From: Kitasatospora cineracea
GTDB lineage: Bacteria > Actinomycetota > Actinomycetes > Streptomycetales > Streptomycetaceae
Reading direction: 5' to 3'
Assembly: GCF_003751605.1 (NCBI RefSeq)
Contig: NZ_RJVJ01000001.1
Location: forward strand, 620,001 to 684,000
Length of the DNA: 64,000 nt
Positions 36,576-45,151 of the stretch are shown one piece after another (the first letter of the stretch is position 1; each line of letters starts with the position of its first letter). Under the pieces are notes generated by a model. That model was not told where the DNA came from, ran no database searches, and saw only the letters and a list, made by a program, of their open reading frames with translations. The position numbers and the translations under genes are program-made.

Positions 36576-36602
36576 GGAACTGTCACAAACCACCGGCGTG
36601 TC
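36576..36602 (+). promoter_or_regulatory. Possible ECF (SigE-like) promoter before the PBP gene
   Basis: GGAACT (36576-36581) and GTC (36600-36602), spaced slightly wider than the usual SigE-type optimum. The 146-nt spacer also has three copies of a GGCCACGACAC element, one inverted (near 36549, 36630 and 36655). Read by eye only. Confidence 0.25.
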
Positions 36603-36681
36603 GTGAGTGCACGGAAGAGGTCTGCCTATGGTGTCGTGGCCGCTGAACTCCGACGGCCACGACACACCCTGGGGACACGAC

Positions 36682-38394
36682 GTGAACAAGGGCGCGAAGA
36701 TCGGCGTCTCGGTGATCGCAGCCGCGGTGCTCGTCGGCGGCGGGTACGGGGCCTACGCCCTGGTCTCCGGCGACGGCTCGGGCGGGGCCGCGGCGAAGAA
36801 GCCGCGCACGGTGGTCGCCGAGCCCCCCAGCCAGGAGCTCGCCGCCTCCGGTGCCAAGGCCTTCCTGGACGCCTGGGGCAAGGGCGACCTGTTCGCCGCC
36901 GCCAAGCTCACCGACGACCCGGACAAGGCCCAGGCCGCGCTGCAGGCCTTCCAGTCGAACGTCAAGCCCAGCGCCGTGCACCTCACCGTCGGCGGCCCCA
37001 CCACCGCGCCCAGCCCGGCCGCGTCCAAGTCGGCGAGCGCCCCGGCCTCGTCCTCGGCCTCCGCGTCGGCCTCCGCCACCGGGAGCCCCGCGCCCACCGG
37101 CGTGCTGGAGAGCTTCAAGGCGTCCCTGGAGTTCGCCGAGACCGGCACCCCCTGGAACTACGACGGCGTGCTCGGCGTGGTCAAGATGAGCGACGGCACC
37201 GCCGCCGTGCACTGGGCCCCCAGCGTCATCCACCCCAAGCTGGACGCCGACGAGACCATCTCGATCAAGCCGCTGTACGCCGCGCCCTCCACCGTCACCG
37301 ACCGCAAGGGCAGGCCGCTGGCCGCCTACGCCTCGCTCGCCGGCCTGCTCGGCAAGCTCAAGGGCGCGGCCCCGCAGGGCGGCGACCCGGCGGACGCGGG
37401 CAGCGGGGTGGTGATCTCCGCCGCGAACGCCTCCGGCGGCAAGGGCGCGGACGAGAAGCTGTTCACCATCAAGGAACCCAAGCCCGTCCCCAACCTCAAG
37501 CTCACCATCGACGCCGACCTGCAGGCCGCCGCCGAGCAGGAGGTCGCCGCCACCGGCAAGCCCTCCTCGCTGGTGGCCGTCGAGCCCAGCAGCGGCAACA
37601 TCCTGGCCTACGCCTTCTCGCCCTCGACCGGCCAGAACCGGGCCTTCTCCGGCGCGACCGCGCCCGGCTCCACCATGAAGGTGATCACCTCGGCAGCCCT
37701 GCTGGAGGCCGGCCTGACGCCCACCTCGCCGATGCCCTGCCCGGAGACCACCATGGTCACCGGCAAGTCCATCTCCAACGACGAGCCCGGCGCGCACCCC
37801 GACTACACGCTCACCGACGCGTTCGTGAACTCCTGCAACACCTCCTTCATCGAGAAGGGCAAGGACGTCCTCAAGCCGGGCAGCCTGCCCACCATCGCCA
37901 AGGACGTCTTCGGGCTCGGCCTGGTCTGGCAGACCGGCCTGTCGAACTTCGACACCGACATCCCGACCGAGGGCAACATGGCGGGCGCGGCCAGCGAGTT
38001 CATCGGCCAGGGCAAGGTGCGCACCAACCCGCTCGGCATGGCCTCGGTCGCCGCGACCGTGCAGTCCGGGGTGTTCCGGCAGCCGATCCTGGTGCCCGGC
38101 ATGGAGCAGAAGAAGGCGGCCCGCAACCTCTCCCCCGAGGTGCTCGGCAGCCTGCAGTCGCTGATGGTGCAGACCGTCCGCTCCGGCACCGCCGCCGCCG
38201 TCAAGCCCGCGCTGCCGGCCGGCTCCGGCGCGAAGACCGGCACCGCCGAGGTCGACAACAGCACCGACGCGAACTCCTGGTTCACCGCCTACTCCGGCAA
38301 CCTGGCGGTCGCCGCCGAGGTCCAGGGCGGCGGCCACGGCGCCACCGCGGCCGGGCCGGCGGTCTCCAAGGTGCTGCGGGTCGGCAACAAGTAG
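36682..38394 (+). CDS. Class B penicillin-binding protein with MecA_N domain
   Basis: Peptidoglycan DD-transpeptidase of 570 residues. A single N-terminal membrane anchor (IGVSVIAAAVLVGGGYGAYALV) is followed by an NTF2-like MecA_N domain with an Ala/Ser-rich low-complexity insert (about 110-140). The transpeptidase domain has STMK (SxxK nucleophile), SCN (SxN) and AKTGTAE (KTG). GGGGA precedes the GTG at 36682. It lies directly after pmt on the same strand, with its own leader region. Similar low-affinity-type PBPs occur in duplicate in streptomycetes. A terminator follows. Confidence 0.94.
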   Translation: MNKGAKIGVSVIAAAVLVGGGYGAYALVSGDGSGGAAAKKPRTVVAEPPSQELAASGAKAFLDAWGKGDLFAAAKLTDDPDKAQAALQAFQSNVKPSAVHLTVGGPTTAPSPAASKSASAPASSSASASASATGSPAPTGVLESFKASLEFAETGTPWNYDGVLGVVKMSDGTAAVHWAPSVIHPKLDADETISIKPLYAAPSTVTDRKGRPLAAYASLAGLLGKLKGAAPQGGDPADAGSGVVISAANASGGKGADEKLFTIKEPKPVPNLKLTIDADLQAAAEQEVAATGKPSSLVAVEPSSGNILAYAFSPSTGQNRAFSGATAPGSTMKVITSAALLEAGLTPTSPMPCPETTMVTGKSISNDEPGAHPDYTLTDAFVNSCNTSFIEKGKDVLKPGSLPTIAKDVFGLGLVWQTGLSNFDTDIPTEGNMAGAASEFIGQGKVRTNPLGMASVAATVQSGVFRQPILVPGMEQKKAARNLSPEVLGSLQSLMVQTVRSGTAAAVKPALPAGSGAKTGTAEVDNSTDANSWFTAYSGNLAVAAEVQGGGHGATAAGPAVSKVLRVGNK

Positions 38395-38410
38395 GCAGCG
38401 CCGCGACGAA

Positions 38411-38441
38411 GAGCAGGGGCCCCTCCCCGGGGCCCCTGCTC
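38411..38441. terminator. Bidirectional hairpin terminator
   Basis: Perfect 13-bp inverted repeat (38411-38423 with 38429-38441), 5-nt loop tcccc, between the converging PBP and lipoprotein genes. Confidence 0.85.
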
Positions 38442-38484
38442 CGCGTTCCGGCCCGGCCGGCGGTCGGCCGTTCCGCGTCCCGGG

Positions 38485-40023
38485 CTAGTGGTCGGTGCCG
38501 GCGAACCTGCGCAGCAGGTTCTCGGTGACCTTGCGGGTGAAGTCCCCGGCCCGGCCGTCGATGCCGTGGACGGCGCTGCCGCCCGCCGGGCCGGTCGCGT
38601 CCAGGGACTCCACCCAGCGCATGGTGCCGGTGGCGAAGACCAGCGCCCCGCTGCCCGCCCGGTAGAGCGCGGTGTCCGCGTAGGAGTGCCGGCCCTCGCA
38701 GACCACCGGGGAGTGCGCGATCGTCTCGATGCCGGCCGGGGTCGGGAAGGACGGGTCGACCCGGTCGTACTCGACGCCGACCAGGTGCGGGAAGCTGTCG
38801 CCGCTCTTCGCCCCGGTGCCCGCCAGCAGCCAGTGGCCGGGGTCGGTGACCACGTACGGGGCGTCGACCGGGTAGCCGTCGTAGATCACGCCGAGCAGCG
38901 AGGACTCGGGGTCGGCGCCGGGCGGGGAACGGAAGTCGGTGGTGGCCGGGTGGCCCGCCCTGTAGCCCGGGTCGTCCTTCCAGGCGCCCTTCCAGCAGAC
39001 CACGGTGCGGTCCGGCCCGGTCGGCGAGGGTTCGTAACGGACGCGCCGGTAGCAGCAGTTGGCGCCGAGGAAGGCCAGGTGGGTGCCGGCGTCGCGGGCG
39101 GCGGTGACGTGGGCGCGCTGTTCCGGGGACCAGTACTCGTCGTGGCCGAGCGAGAGCACCGCCCTGGCGCCGTGCAGCAGTTCGGGGTCGGCGGCCAGGT
39201 CGATGCCGGTGGTGTAGGAGAGCGGGATGCCGAGCCGCTCGGCGAGCGCGATCAGCGGGGCCTCGTAGACCAGGAACAGCCCGGCCCCGTCGTCGTACCG
39301 GTAGGGCCGGTCGAAGGTGACCTGCAGCGAGCGGGTGGGCAGGCCGCCGGTGGGGCCGTTGTACAGGTTGTAGCCGCCCCACTCGTTGTACGCCTGCCAG
39401 GTGGCGACGGCGTTGACCACGACGGTCGTCCCGGCGGTGGTGCGCGAGCGCACCGTCAGCGGGACGTACTGCTGTCCGGCGCCGCCGTCGGCGTCCAGGC
39501 GCAGCAGGTAGCAGCCCTCGGGCCAGCCGGTGGTGTCGACGGTGGTGGTGCGGGGCCAGGCGGTGCTGACCGCGCGGGTGGTCCTGTCGACGGTGAACGG
39601 TGCCTGCTTGCCGCCCGGCAGCGGCCCGGACGTCCAGACCCTGCGGGCCCGCGCGCCGCCGTACCAGCCCATCCGGTAGGCGGTGACGGTGAAGCCGGGG
39701 GCGGTGGTGGAGACGTGCAGGCCGACCTGTTCGCCGGGCAGGGCGCTGACCCGGTCCGCCCAGCCCTCGATCGTCCCGGCCGGGCCGGCGTTGCCGATCC
39801 GCCAGTCCGCGTCGCCCGGGCGGGCGTTCTCGGCGGCGGTGGCGGACGGGCTCGGGGCCGGGGTCGGCGGGGCGGTGCCGCTGCCGGGGGCCGGGGCGGG
39901 CCCGGCGGGGCGGCTCGGGCCGCAGGCGGTGAGGCCGGCCGCGGCGCCCGCGGCCAGTCCGAGGAATCGACGGCGTCCGGTGGCGCCCAAGCTCACTCCC
40001 GTGTTCGAACGTGCTGCGGACAC
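38485..40023 (-). CDS. Tat-exported lipoprotein with N,N-dimethylformamidase beta-subunit-like domain
   Basis: A 512-residue exported protein. GRRRFLGLAAGAAAGLTAC combines a twin-arginine motif (Arg17-Arg18-Arg19-Phe) with a lipobox ending at Cys34. A Pro/Ser/Thr linker follows. The main domain (about 75-510) has YNEWGGYNLYNGPTGG, LSLGHDEYWSPEQR and FLGANCCYRRVRYEP, matching the large-subunit-like family named after N,N-dimethylformamidase. Family membership is fair; substrate is unknown and amidase activity should not be assumed. GTG at 40023 lacks a good ribosome site; a second GTG at V10 is possible. Confidence 0.8.
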   Translation of the reverse strand: MSAARSNTGVSLGATGRRRFLGLAAGAAAGLTACGPSRPAGPAPAPGSGTAPPTPAPSPSATAAENARPGDADWRIGNAGPAGTIEGWADRVSALPGEQVGLHVSTTAPGFTVTAYRMGWYGGARARRVWTSGPLPGGKQAPFTVDRTTRAVSTAWPRTTTVDTTGWPEGCYLLRLDADGGAGQQYVPLTVRSRTTAGTTVVVNAVATWQAYNEWGGYNLYNGPTGGLPTRSLQVTFDRPYRYDDGAGLFLVYEAPLIALAERLGIPLSYTTGIDLAADPELLHGARAVLSLGHDEYWSPEQRAHVTAARDAGTHLAFLGANCCYRRVRYEPSPTGPDRTVVCWKGAWKDDPGYRAGHPATTDFRSPPGADPESSLLGVIYDGYPVDAPYVVTDPGHWLLAGTGAKSGDSFPHLVGVEYDRVDPSFPTPAGIETIAHSPVVCEGRHSYADTALYRAGSGALVFATGTMRWVESLDATGPAGGSAVHGIDGRAGDFTRKVTENLLRRFAGTDH

Positions 40024-40063
40024 GATAGGCGGGCCGGGGTCCGGCGGGGCGCCGCCGGACCGG

Positions 40064-41506
40064 TCATGACCGGTTCTCGGGCGGTTCGGGGTGTTCGGAG
40101 CCGTCCCGGCCGGCGAGGCGGGAGTGCTTGGCGCTGTAGGTGAAGTAGAGCACCGCGGCGAGGGCGAGGACGACCGCGAAGGCCAGGAAGGTGTCGGCGT
40201 GCAGCTTGGTGATGAGGTAGACGCAGAACGCGGCGCTGAGCAGCGGGGTGACGGGGTAGAGCGGGACCTTGAAGCCGCGCGGCAGGTCGGGGCGGGTGCG
40301 GCGGAGCACGATGATGCCGAGGGAGACCGCGGTGAAGGCGACCAGGGTGCCCATCGAGGTCATGTCGGCCAGCAGCTTGAGCGGGAAGACCGCGGCGAGC
40401 ACGGCGACCGCGGCGCCGACCGCCAGGGTGTTCCAGACGGGGGTGCCGGTGCGGGCGGAGACCCGGGTGAAGGGGGACGGCAGCAGGCCGTCGCGGCCCA
40501 TCGCGTAGAGGATCCGGGTCTGGCCGTAGATCACCACCAGGGTGATCGAGAAGATCGAGACGATCGCGCCGGCCGCGAAGACCAGGGCGGGCCAGCTGTG
40601 CCCGGTGACGTCCTGCAGGATCTGCGCGAGCCCTGCTTCCTGGCCGTCGAACCGCTGCCAGGGCTGGGCGCCGATCGCGGTGACGGCGACGGCGAGGTAG
40701 AGCGTGGTGACGACGACCAGCGAGATCAGGATGGCCAGCGGGAGGGTGCGCCGCGGGTCGCGGACCTCCTCGCCCGCGGTGGAGACGGCGTCGAGGCCGA
40801 TGAAGGAGAAGAAGATGGTGGAGGCGGCGGTCTGGACGCCGTCCCAGCCGTTGGGCGCGAACGGGGTGAAGTTGCCCGCGCTGAAGCCGGTCAGGCCGAC
40901 CGCGACGAACAGCACCAGGATGACCAGCTTGATCGCCACCATGGCGGCGTTGACCTTCGCGGACTCGCCGACGCCGCGGATCAGCAGGACGGTGACCAGC
41001 AGCACCAGGACGACCGCGGGGAGGTTGAAGACGCCGCCCGCGCCGGGCGGGGCGGTGAGCGCGGCCGGGAGGTGCAGGCCGAAGGCCAGGTTGGAGAACT
41101 GGTTGAGGTACTGGCCCCAGGTGACGGCGATCGCGGAGGCGGAGACGCCGTACTCCATCAGCAGGCAGACGCCGACGCCGAACGCGACGAGTTCGCCCAT
41201 GGTGGCGTAGGCGTACGAGTAGGAGGAGCCCGCGACCGGGATGGCGGAGGCGAGTTCGGCGTAGCAGAGCGCGGTGAGGCCGGCCGTGACGGCGGCGATC
41301 ACGAAGGAGAGCACGACGGCGGGGCCGGCCTCGGGCACCGAGGTGGTGAGGACGAAGAAGATGCCGGTGCCGACGGTGGCGCCGATGCCGATCGCGGAGA
41401 GCTGCCAGAGTCCGATGGAGCGGCGCAGGTGCCCGGCTCCGGTGCCGCCCGCTTCGGCGATCAGGGTGTCCACGGACTTGCGCCGCAGCAGGCGGGTGGT
41501 GCTCAT
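40064..41506 (-). CDS. APC family amino acid permease
   Basis: Cationic-amino-acid-transporter-like permease of 480 residues with about twelve to thirteen transmembrane segments. LWQLSAIGIGATVGTGIFFV is the conserved TM1 unwound region of the APC fold, and FFSFIGLDAVSTAGEEVRDP is the TM6 motif. Imports an amino acid with protons or by exchange; substrate not predictable, though CAT-type features suggest a basic amino acid. AAGGA precedes the ATG. Sits between a lipoprotein gene and the PBP2/RodA pair with a 70-nt gap. Confidence 0.92.
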   Translation of the reverse strand: MSTTRLLRRKSVDTLIAEAGGTGAGHLRRSIGLWQLSAIGIGATVGTGIFFVLTTSVPEAGPAVVLSFVIAAVTAGLTALCYAELASAIPVAGSSYSYAYATMGELVAFGVGVCLLMEYGVSASAIAVTWGQYLNQFSNLAFGLHLPAALTAPPGAGGVFNLPAVVLVLLVTVLLIRGVGESAKVNAAMVAIKLVILVLFVAVGLTGFSAGNFTPFAPNGWDGVQTAASTIFFSFIGLDAVSTAGEEVRDPRRTLPLAILISLVVVTTLYLAVAVTAIGAQPWQRFDGQEAGLAQILQDVTGHSWPALVFAAGAIVSIFSITLVVIYGQTRILYAMGRDGLLPSPFTRVSARTGTPVWNTLAVGAAVAVLAAVFPLKLLADMTSMGTLVAFTAVSLGIIVLRRTRPDLPRGFKVPLYPVTPLLSAAFCVYLITKLHADTFLAFAVVLALAAVLYFTYSAKHSRLAGRDGSEHPEPPENRS

Positions 41507-41576
41507 CGGTGTCCTTCTGGTGGGGAATCAGCCCGGTGACAGTACCAAAGGGTGGTTTTCCACCGATTGGACCCGG

Positions 41577-43091
41577 CTACCGGTTGAGTACGGTCTGCAT
41601 GACGGACCTGGCGATGGGCGCGGCGAGCCCGCCGCCGGTGACGTCGTCGGCCTGGCTGTCGGCGACGACCACGGCGACGGCGACCGGCGGGACGGCGGTG
41701 GAGCCGGCCGGGCGGGCCCAGGCGATGAACCAGGCGTAGGGGGTGCCGGAGTTGTCGACGCCGTGCTGGGCGGTGCCGGTCTTGCCGCCGACCTCGGCGC
41801 CGGGGATCCGGGCGTTGCGGCCGGTGCCGTTCTCGACCACGTCGACCATCAACTGCCGCAGCTGCTGGGCGACCGCGGCCCCGAACGCCTGGTGGTAGAG
41901 GCTCGGGTGCATCAGCTGGACCTGGCTGCCGTCGGCCTTGGTCAGCTTGTCCACAAGCTGTGGATACATCACCTGGCCGTCGGCGGCGGCCCCGGCGGCG
42001 ACCATGGCCATCGCCAGCGGGGTGGCGGCGGTGTCGTACTGGCCGATCGAGGAGAGGGCCAGCTGGGACTTGTTCATCTCGGTGTCGAAGTTGGAGCGGG
42101 CGGCGCGCACCGGGGTGTCGAGCCGGGCGTCGTTGAAGCCGAAGTTCTTCGCCATCGCGGTCATCCGGTCGAGGCCGGTCTGCACGCCGAGGTAGCCCAT
42201 CACGCTGTTGCAGGAGAGCGTCATCGCCTCGTCGAGCGAGAGCCCGGCCCGGTCGCAGGCGCCGGTGTCGTTGTTGAGCGGGGTGGTGGTGCCGGGCATG
42301 ACGTACGGGTAGGGGGCGTCGGTGGGCGCCTCGATGTCGGTGACCACGCCGTTCGCGAGGGCGGCGGCGGCGGTGACCACCTTGAAGGTGGAGCCGGGCG
42401 GGTAGATCTGGCGCAGCGCCCGGTTGAGCATCGGCTGGTCGGGGTCGTCCTGGAGCTTCTTCCAGGCGTTCTGGTCGGCGGCGGAGGTGCCGGCGAAGGT
42501 GCCGGGGTCGTAGCCGGGGGTGGAGGCGAGGGCGAGGATCCGGCCGGTGGCGGGTTCGATCGCGGCGACGGCGCCCTTCTGGTTGCCGAGGCCCTGCATG
42601 GCGGCGCGCTGGGCGGCCGGGTCGATGGTGGTGGCCACGTCGCCGCCGGGCTGCTGCTGCCGGGTGACCGCGTCCCAGACCGCCCAGCCGGCCAGCCTGG
42701 GGTCGGTGCCGGAGAGCAGGTCGTCGTGGATGCCTTCGAGCTGGGTGTTGCCGTAGGTCTGGGAGGAGTAGCCGGTGACGGGGGCGTACAGCGCGCCGTC
42801 GGTGTAGGTGCGCTTGTAGGCGTAGCGGCCGCCGGTGGGGGCGGAGCCGGTGACGGGCTGTCCGGCGACCAGCAGGTTGCCGCGGGGCTGGGCGTAGCGC
42901 TGGATGGTGGCGCGCTGGTTGGCGCTGTTGTGGTCGAGGTCGTGCTTCTGGAAGACCTGGACCCGGGTGGCCTGGACGGCCAGGGCGACGATCAGCAGCA
43001 CGCAGAAGGTGCCGGCCCGGCGCCCGGTGGTGGAGATGCCGGGGAGCCCGTCCGGCCCGCCGTTGGTGCCCTCGGGCCGGGTGGGCCTCAC
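41577..43091 (-). CDS. pbpA: Penicillin-binding protein 2-type transpeptidase
   Basis: Class B PBP of 504 residues partnering the SEDS protein upstream. One N-terminal membrane segment (AGTFCVLLIVALAVQATRV), the pedestal domain with RGNLLVAG, then PPGSTFK (SxxK), SCN (in MTLSCNSVMGYLG) and GGKTGTAQ (KTG). Length matches actinobacterial PbpA. The GTG overlaps the rodA-like stop (GTGA) and follows GAGGAGG, so the pair is made in fixed ratio. Similar to the origin-proximal pbpA/rodA pair but located elsewhere, so it could be a second, sporulation- or growth-specific set (inferred). Confidence 0.93.
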   Translation of the reverse strand: MRPTRPEGTNGGPDGLPGISTTGRRAGTFCVLLIVALAVQATRVQVFQKHDLDHNSANQRATIQRYAQPRGNLLVAGQPVTGSAPTGGRYAYKRTYTDGALYAPVTGYSSQTYGNTQLEGIHDDLLSGTDPRLAGWAVWDAVTRQQQPGGDVATTIDPAAQRAAMQGLGNQKGAVAAIEPATGRILALASTPGYDPGTFAGTSAADQNAWKKLQDDPDQPMLNRALRQIYPPGSTFKVVTAAAALANGVVTDIEAPTDAPYPYVMPGTTTPLNNDTGACDRAGLSLDEAMTLSCNSVMGYLGVQTGLDRMTAMAKNFGFNDARLDTPVRAARSNFDTEMNKSQLALSSIGQYDTAATPLAMAMVAAGAAADGQVMYPQLVDKLTKADGSQVQLMHPSLYHQAFGAAVAQQLRQLMVDVVENGTGRNARIPGAEVGGKTGTAQHGVDNSGTPYAWFIAWARPAGSTAVPPVAVAVVVADSQADDVTGGGLAAPIARSVMQTVLNR

Positions 43092-44440
43092 GCGTCCTCC
43101 TCGGGGACGGGGCGCCGGGCGAGGTCGCTCATCCGCACCAGCAGCGCCACGATGATCCAGTTGGTGACCACGGACGAGCCGCCCTGGGCGATGAACGGCA
43201 GCGTCATGCCGGTCAGCGGGATCAGGTCGAGGACGCCGCCCGCGACCACGAACACCTGGATCGCCACCAGCGCGGCCAGGCCGATGGCGAGCAGCCGCCC
43301 GAACGGGTCGCGCAGCGCGATGCCGGCCTTGAAGCCGCGGGCCACCAGCAGGGCGTACAGCAGGAGGACCGCGAACAGGCCGGTCAGGCCGAGTTCCTCG
43401 CCGACGGTGGCCAGGATGAAGTCGGACTTGGTGGCGAAGCCGATCAGCGCGGAGTGGCCCAGGCCCAGGCCGGTGCCGAGCTGGCCGCCCCAGGCGAAGG
43501 CGAACAGCGACTGGGCGATCTGGTTGGCGCCCTGCCCGGCCTCGATCGAGGCCAGCGGGTGCAGCCACTCGGTGACCCGGCTGTGCACGTGCGGGGAGAG
43601 CCAGCCGACGCCGACCGCGGCCAGCGCGGACAGCAGCAGGCCGATCACGATCCAGCCGGTGCGGGCGGTGGCCACGTACAGCATCACCACGAACAGGCCG
43701 AAGAACAGCAGCGAGGTGCCGAGGTCGGTCTCCAGCACCAGCACGCCGACGAACGCGGCCCAGATCAGCAGCACCGGGCCGAGCACCCGGCCCAGCGGCA
43801 GCCGGAACCAGAGCACCTTGCGGCCGGTGAGGGCCAGCGCGTCCCGGTGGGCGGCCAGGTAGGCGGCGAAGAAGACCGCCAGCAGGACCTTGGCGAACTC
43901 GCCGGGCTGGAAGGAGAGCGGGCCCAGCGTGATCCAGATCCGCGAGCCGTACACCGGTGGGAAGAACACCGGCAGCACCAGCAGGACGAGGGCGACGAAC
44001 GCGCCGACGTAGGCGTAGCGCTGGAGCCGGCGGTGGTCGCGCAGCAGGAGCAGCACCGCGGTGAACAGGCCCACCCCGAGGGTGGACCAGAGCAGTTGGG
44101 TGGGGGCGGCGGCGCTGCCGGGGTTGCGGTCGAGCCGGTAGATGACGACCAGTCCGATGCCGTTGAGCAGCACCGCGATCGGCAGCAGCAGCGGGTCGGC
44201 CCACCGGGCGCGCCAGCGCACCGCGCCGTGCGCCAGCAGGGCGAGCACGCCGAGCGCGGCGCCGTACTGGGCGGCGTCCGGCGGGGCCTTGCCGTCGAGG
44301 TTGACGCCGACCTCGACGTAGCCGAACACCGCGAGGCCCACCGCGGCCAGCACCAGCACCAGTTCGGTCCAGCGCCCCGTCCCGGCCCGCCGCGCGCGGG
44401 GCACCCGGGCCGCCCGGGCCGCGGAGTCAGTCGCCACCAC
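43088..44440 (-). CDS. FtsW/RodA/SpoVE family SEDS peptidoglycan polymerase
   Basis: SEDS glycosyltransferase of 450 residues with about ten to twelve transmembrane segments. SRIWITLGPLSFQPGEFAKVLL, LVLETDLGTSLLFFGLF (catalytic Asp region) and LTGMTLPFIAQGGSSVVTN are the signature segments. Polymerises lipid II in complex with a class B PBP, here the coupled pbpA. Two adjacent GTG codons (44440 and 44437) could start it; GAGGA favours the first. An N-terminal basic stretch precedes the first helix. Confidence 0.94.
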   Translation of the reverse strand: MVATDSAARAARVPRARRAGTGRWTELVLVLAAVGLAVFGYVEVGVNLDGKAPPDAAQYGAALGVLALLAHGAVRWRARWADPLLLPIAVLLNGIGLVVIYRLDRNPGSAAAPTQLLWSTLGVGLFTAVLLLLRDHRRLQRYAYVGAFVALVLLVLPVFFPPVYGSRIWITLGPLSFQPGEFAKVLLAVFFAAYLAAHRDALALTGRKVLWFRLPLGRVLGPVLLIWAAFVGVLVLETDLGTSLLFFGLFVVMLYVATARTGWIVIGLLLSALAAVGVGWLSPHVHSRVTEWLHPLASIEAGQGANQIAQSLFAFAWGGQLGTGLGLGHSALIGFATKSDFILATVGEELGLTGLFAVLLLYALLVARGFKAGIALRDPFGRLLAIGLAALVAIQVFVVAGGVLDLIPLTGMTLPFIAQGGSSVVTNWIIVALLVRMSDLARRPVPEEDA

Positions 44441-44473
44441 CAGCCGTCCTCGCCAGCTCGAAGGGGCACGGAC

Positions 44474-44510
44474 GGCGGGGTGCCGGGCGTCGCGCGCCCG
44501 GCACCCCGCC
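44474..44510 (-). terminator. Hairpin terminator after the DUF1269 gene
   Basis: Perfect 16-bp inverted repeat (44474-44489 with 44495-44510), 5-nt loop, 20 nt after the stop on the minus strand. It separates the DUF1269 gene from the rodA/pbpA pair. Confidence 0.85.
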
Positions 44511-44530
44511 GGAGGGAGTCCGTGGATGCG

Positions 44531-45034
44531 TCAGAGCGTCGAGGCCGGGTACGCCGCCTTGGCGATCTCCCGGAGGTGCTCCTCCTCGTCGTGGCTGAGC
44601 GAGGTCTGGATCAGCTCGCCACCGAACTGGGCGACCGCCGGGATCACCTTGTCCTGCGTCGCCGAGCGGACCAGGGCGAACACCGCGGCCTTGCCGGGCT
44701 CCAGCTTCTCGCCGACCTGGCGCATGAAGTTGTCGTCCACGCCGGTGTCGGTGGAGGCGCCGACCGCCGCGCCGGTCGCGCCGCCGATCGCGGCGCCCAG
44801 GAACGGCATGAAGAACAGCAGGCCGATCACGCCGCCCCACAGGGCGCCGGAGGCCGCGCCCATGCCGGTGTTGGACATGGCCTGGTGCAGCTTGATCTTC
44901 CCGTCCTCGCGGCGCTCGACCACCACGACGTCCTCGAGGTCGATCAGCTTCTGCTTCTGCAGGCCGACCAGCTCGTCACGGACCTTCTGCGCGGTGGGGA
45001 CATCCGGGTAGGCGATCGCGAACAGGTTGCTCAC
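44531..45034 (-). CDS. DUF1269 family membrane protein
   Basis: A 167-residue protein beginning LFAIAYPDVPTAQKVRDEL, then DVVVVERREDGKIKLHQ, a glycine-rich hydrophobic hairpin (ASGALWGGVIGLLFFMPFLGAAIGGATGAAVG, about residues 60-92) and a C-terminal domain ending in a HDEEEHLREI helix. This is the DUF1269 pattern of small glycine-zipper membrane proteins, common in actinobacteria and often stress-linked. Biochemical role unknown. GGAAGGAAG precedes the GTG. Monocistronic, with its own terminator. Confidence 0.88.
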   Translation of the reverse strand: MSNLFAIAYPDVPTAQKVRDELVGLQKQKLIDLEDVVVVERREDGKIKLHQAMSNTGMGAASGALWGGVIGLLFFMPFLGAAIGGATGAAVGASTDTGVDDNFMRQVGEKLEPGKAAVFALVRSATQDKVIPAVAQFGGELIQTSLSHDEEEHLREIAKAAYPASTL

Positions 45035-45151
45035 GGCGGGCTTCCTTCCGACAGGCGTTGGGCACGTCCCCCAGCACCCTAGCCACCGGCTGCCGCGTTC
45101 GACCCGATCCGACCCGGTGTGTCCGTTTCCGGCCGCCCGGCGCGGGGCCGC

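Noticed and set aside
34365..38528. A 1387-codon plus-strand open frame spanning pmt and the PBP
   Set aside because: The real genes in another frame have catalytic motifs and ribosome or promoter signals; this one does not.
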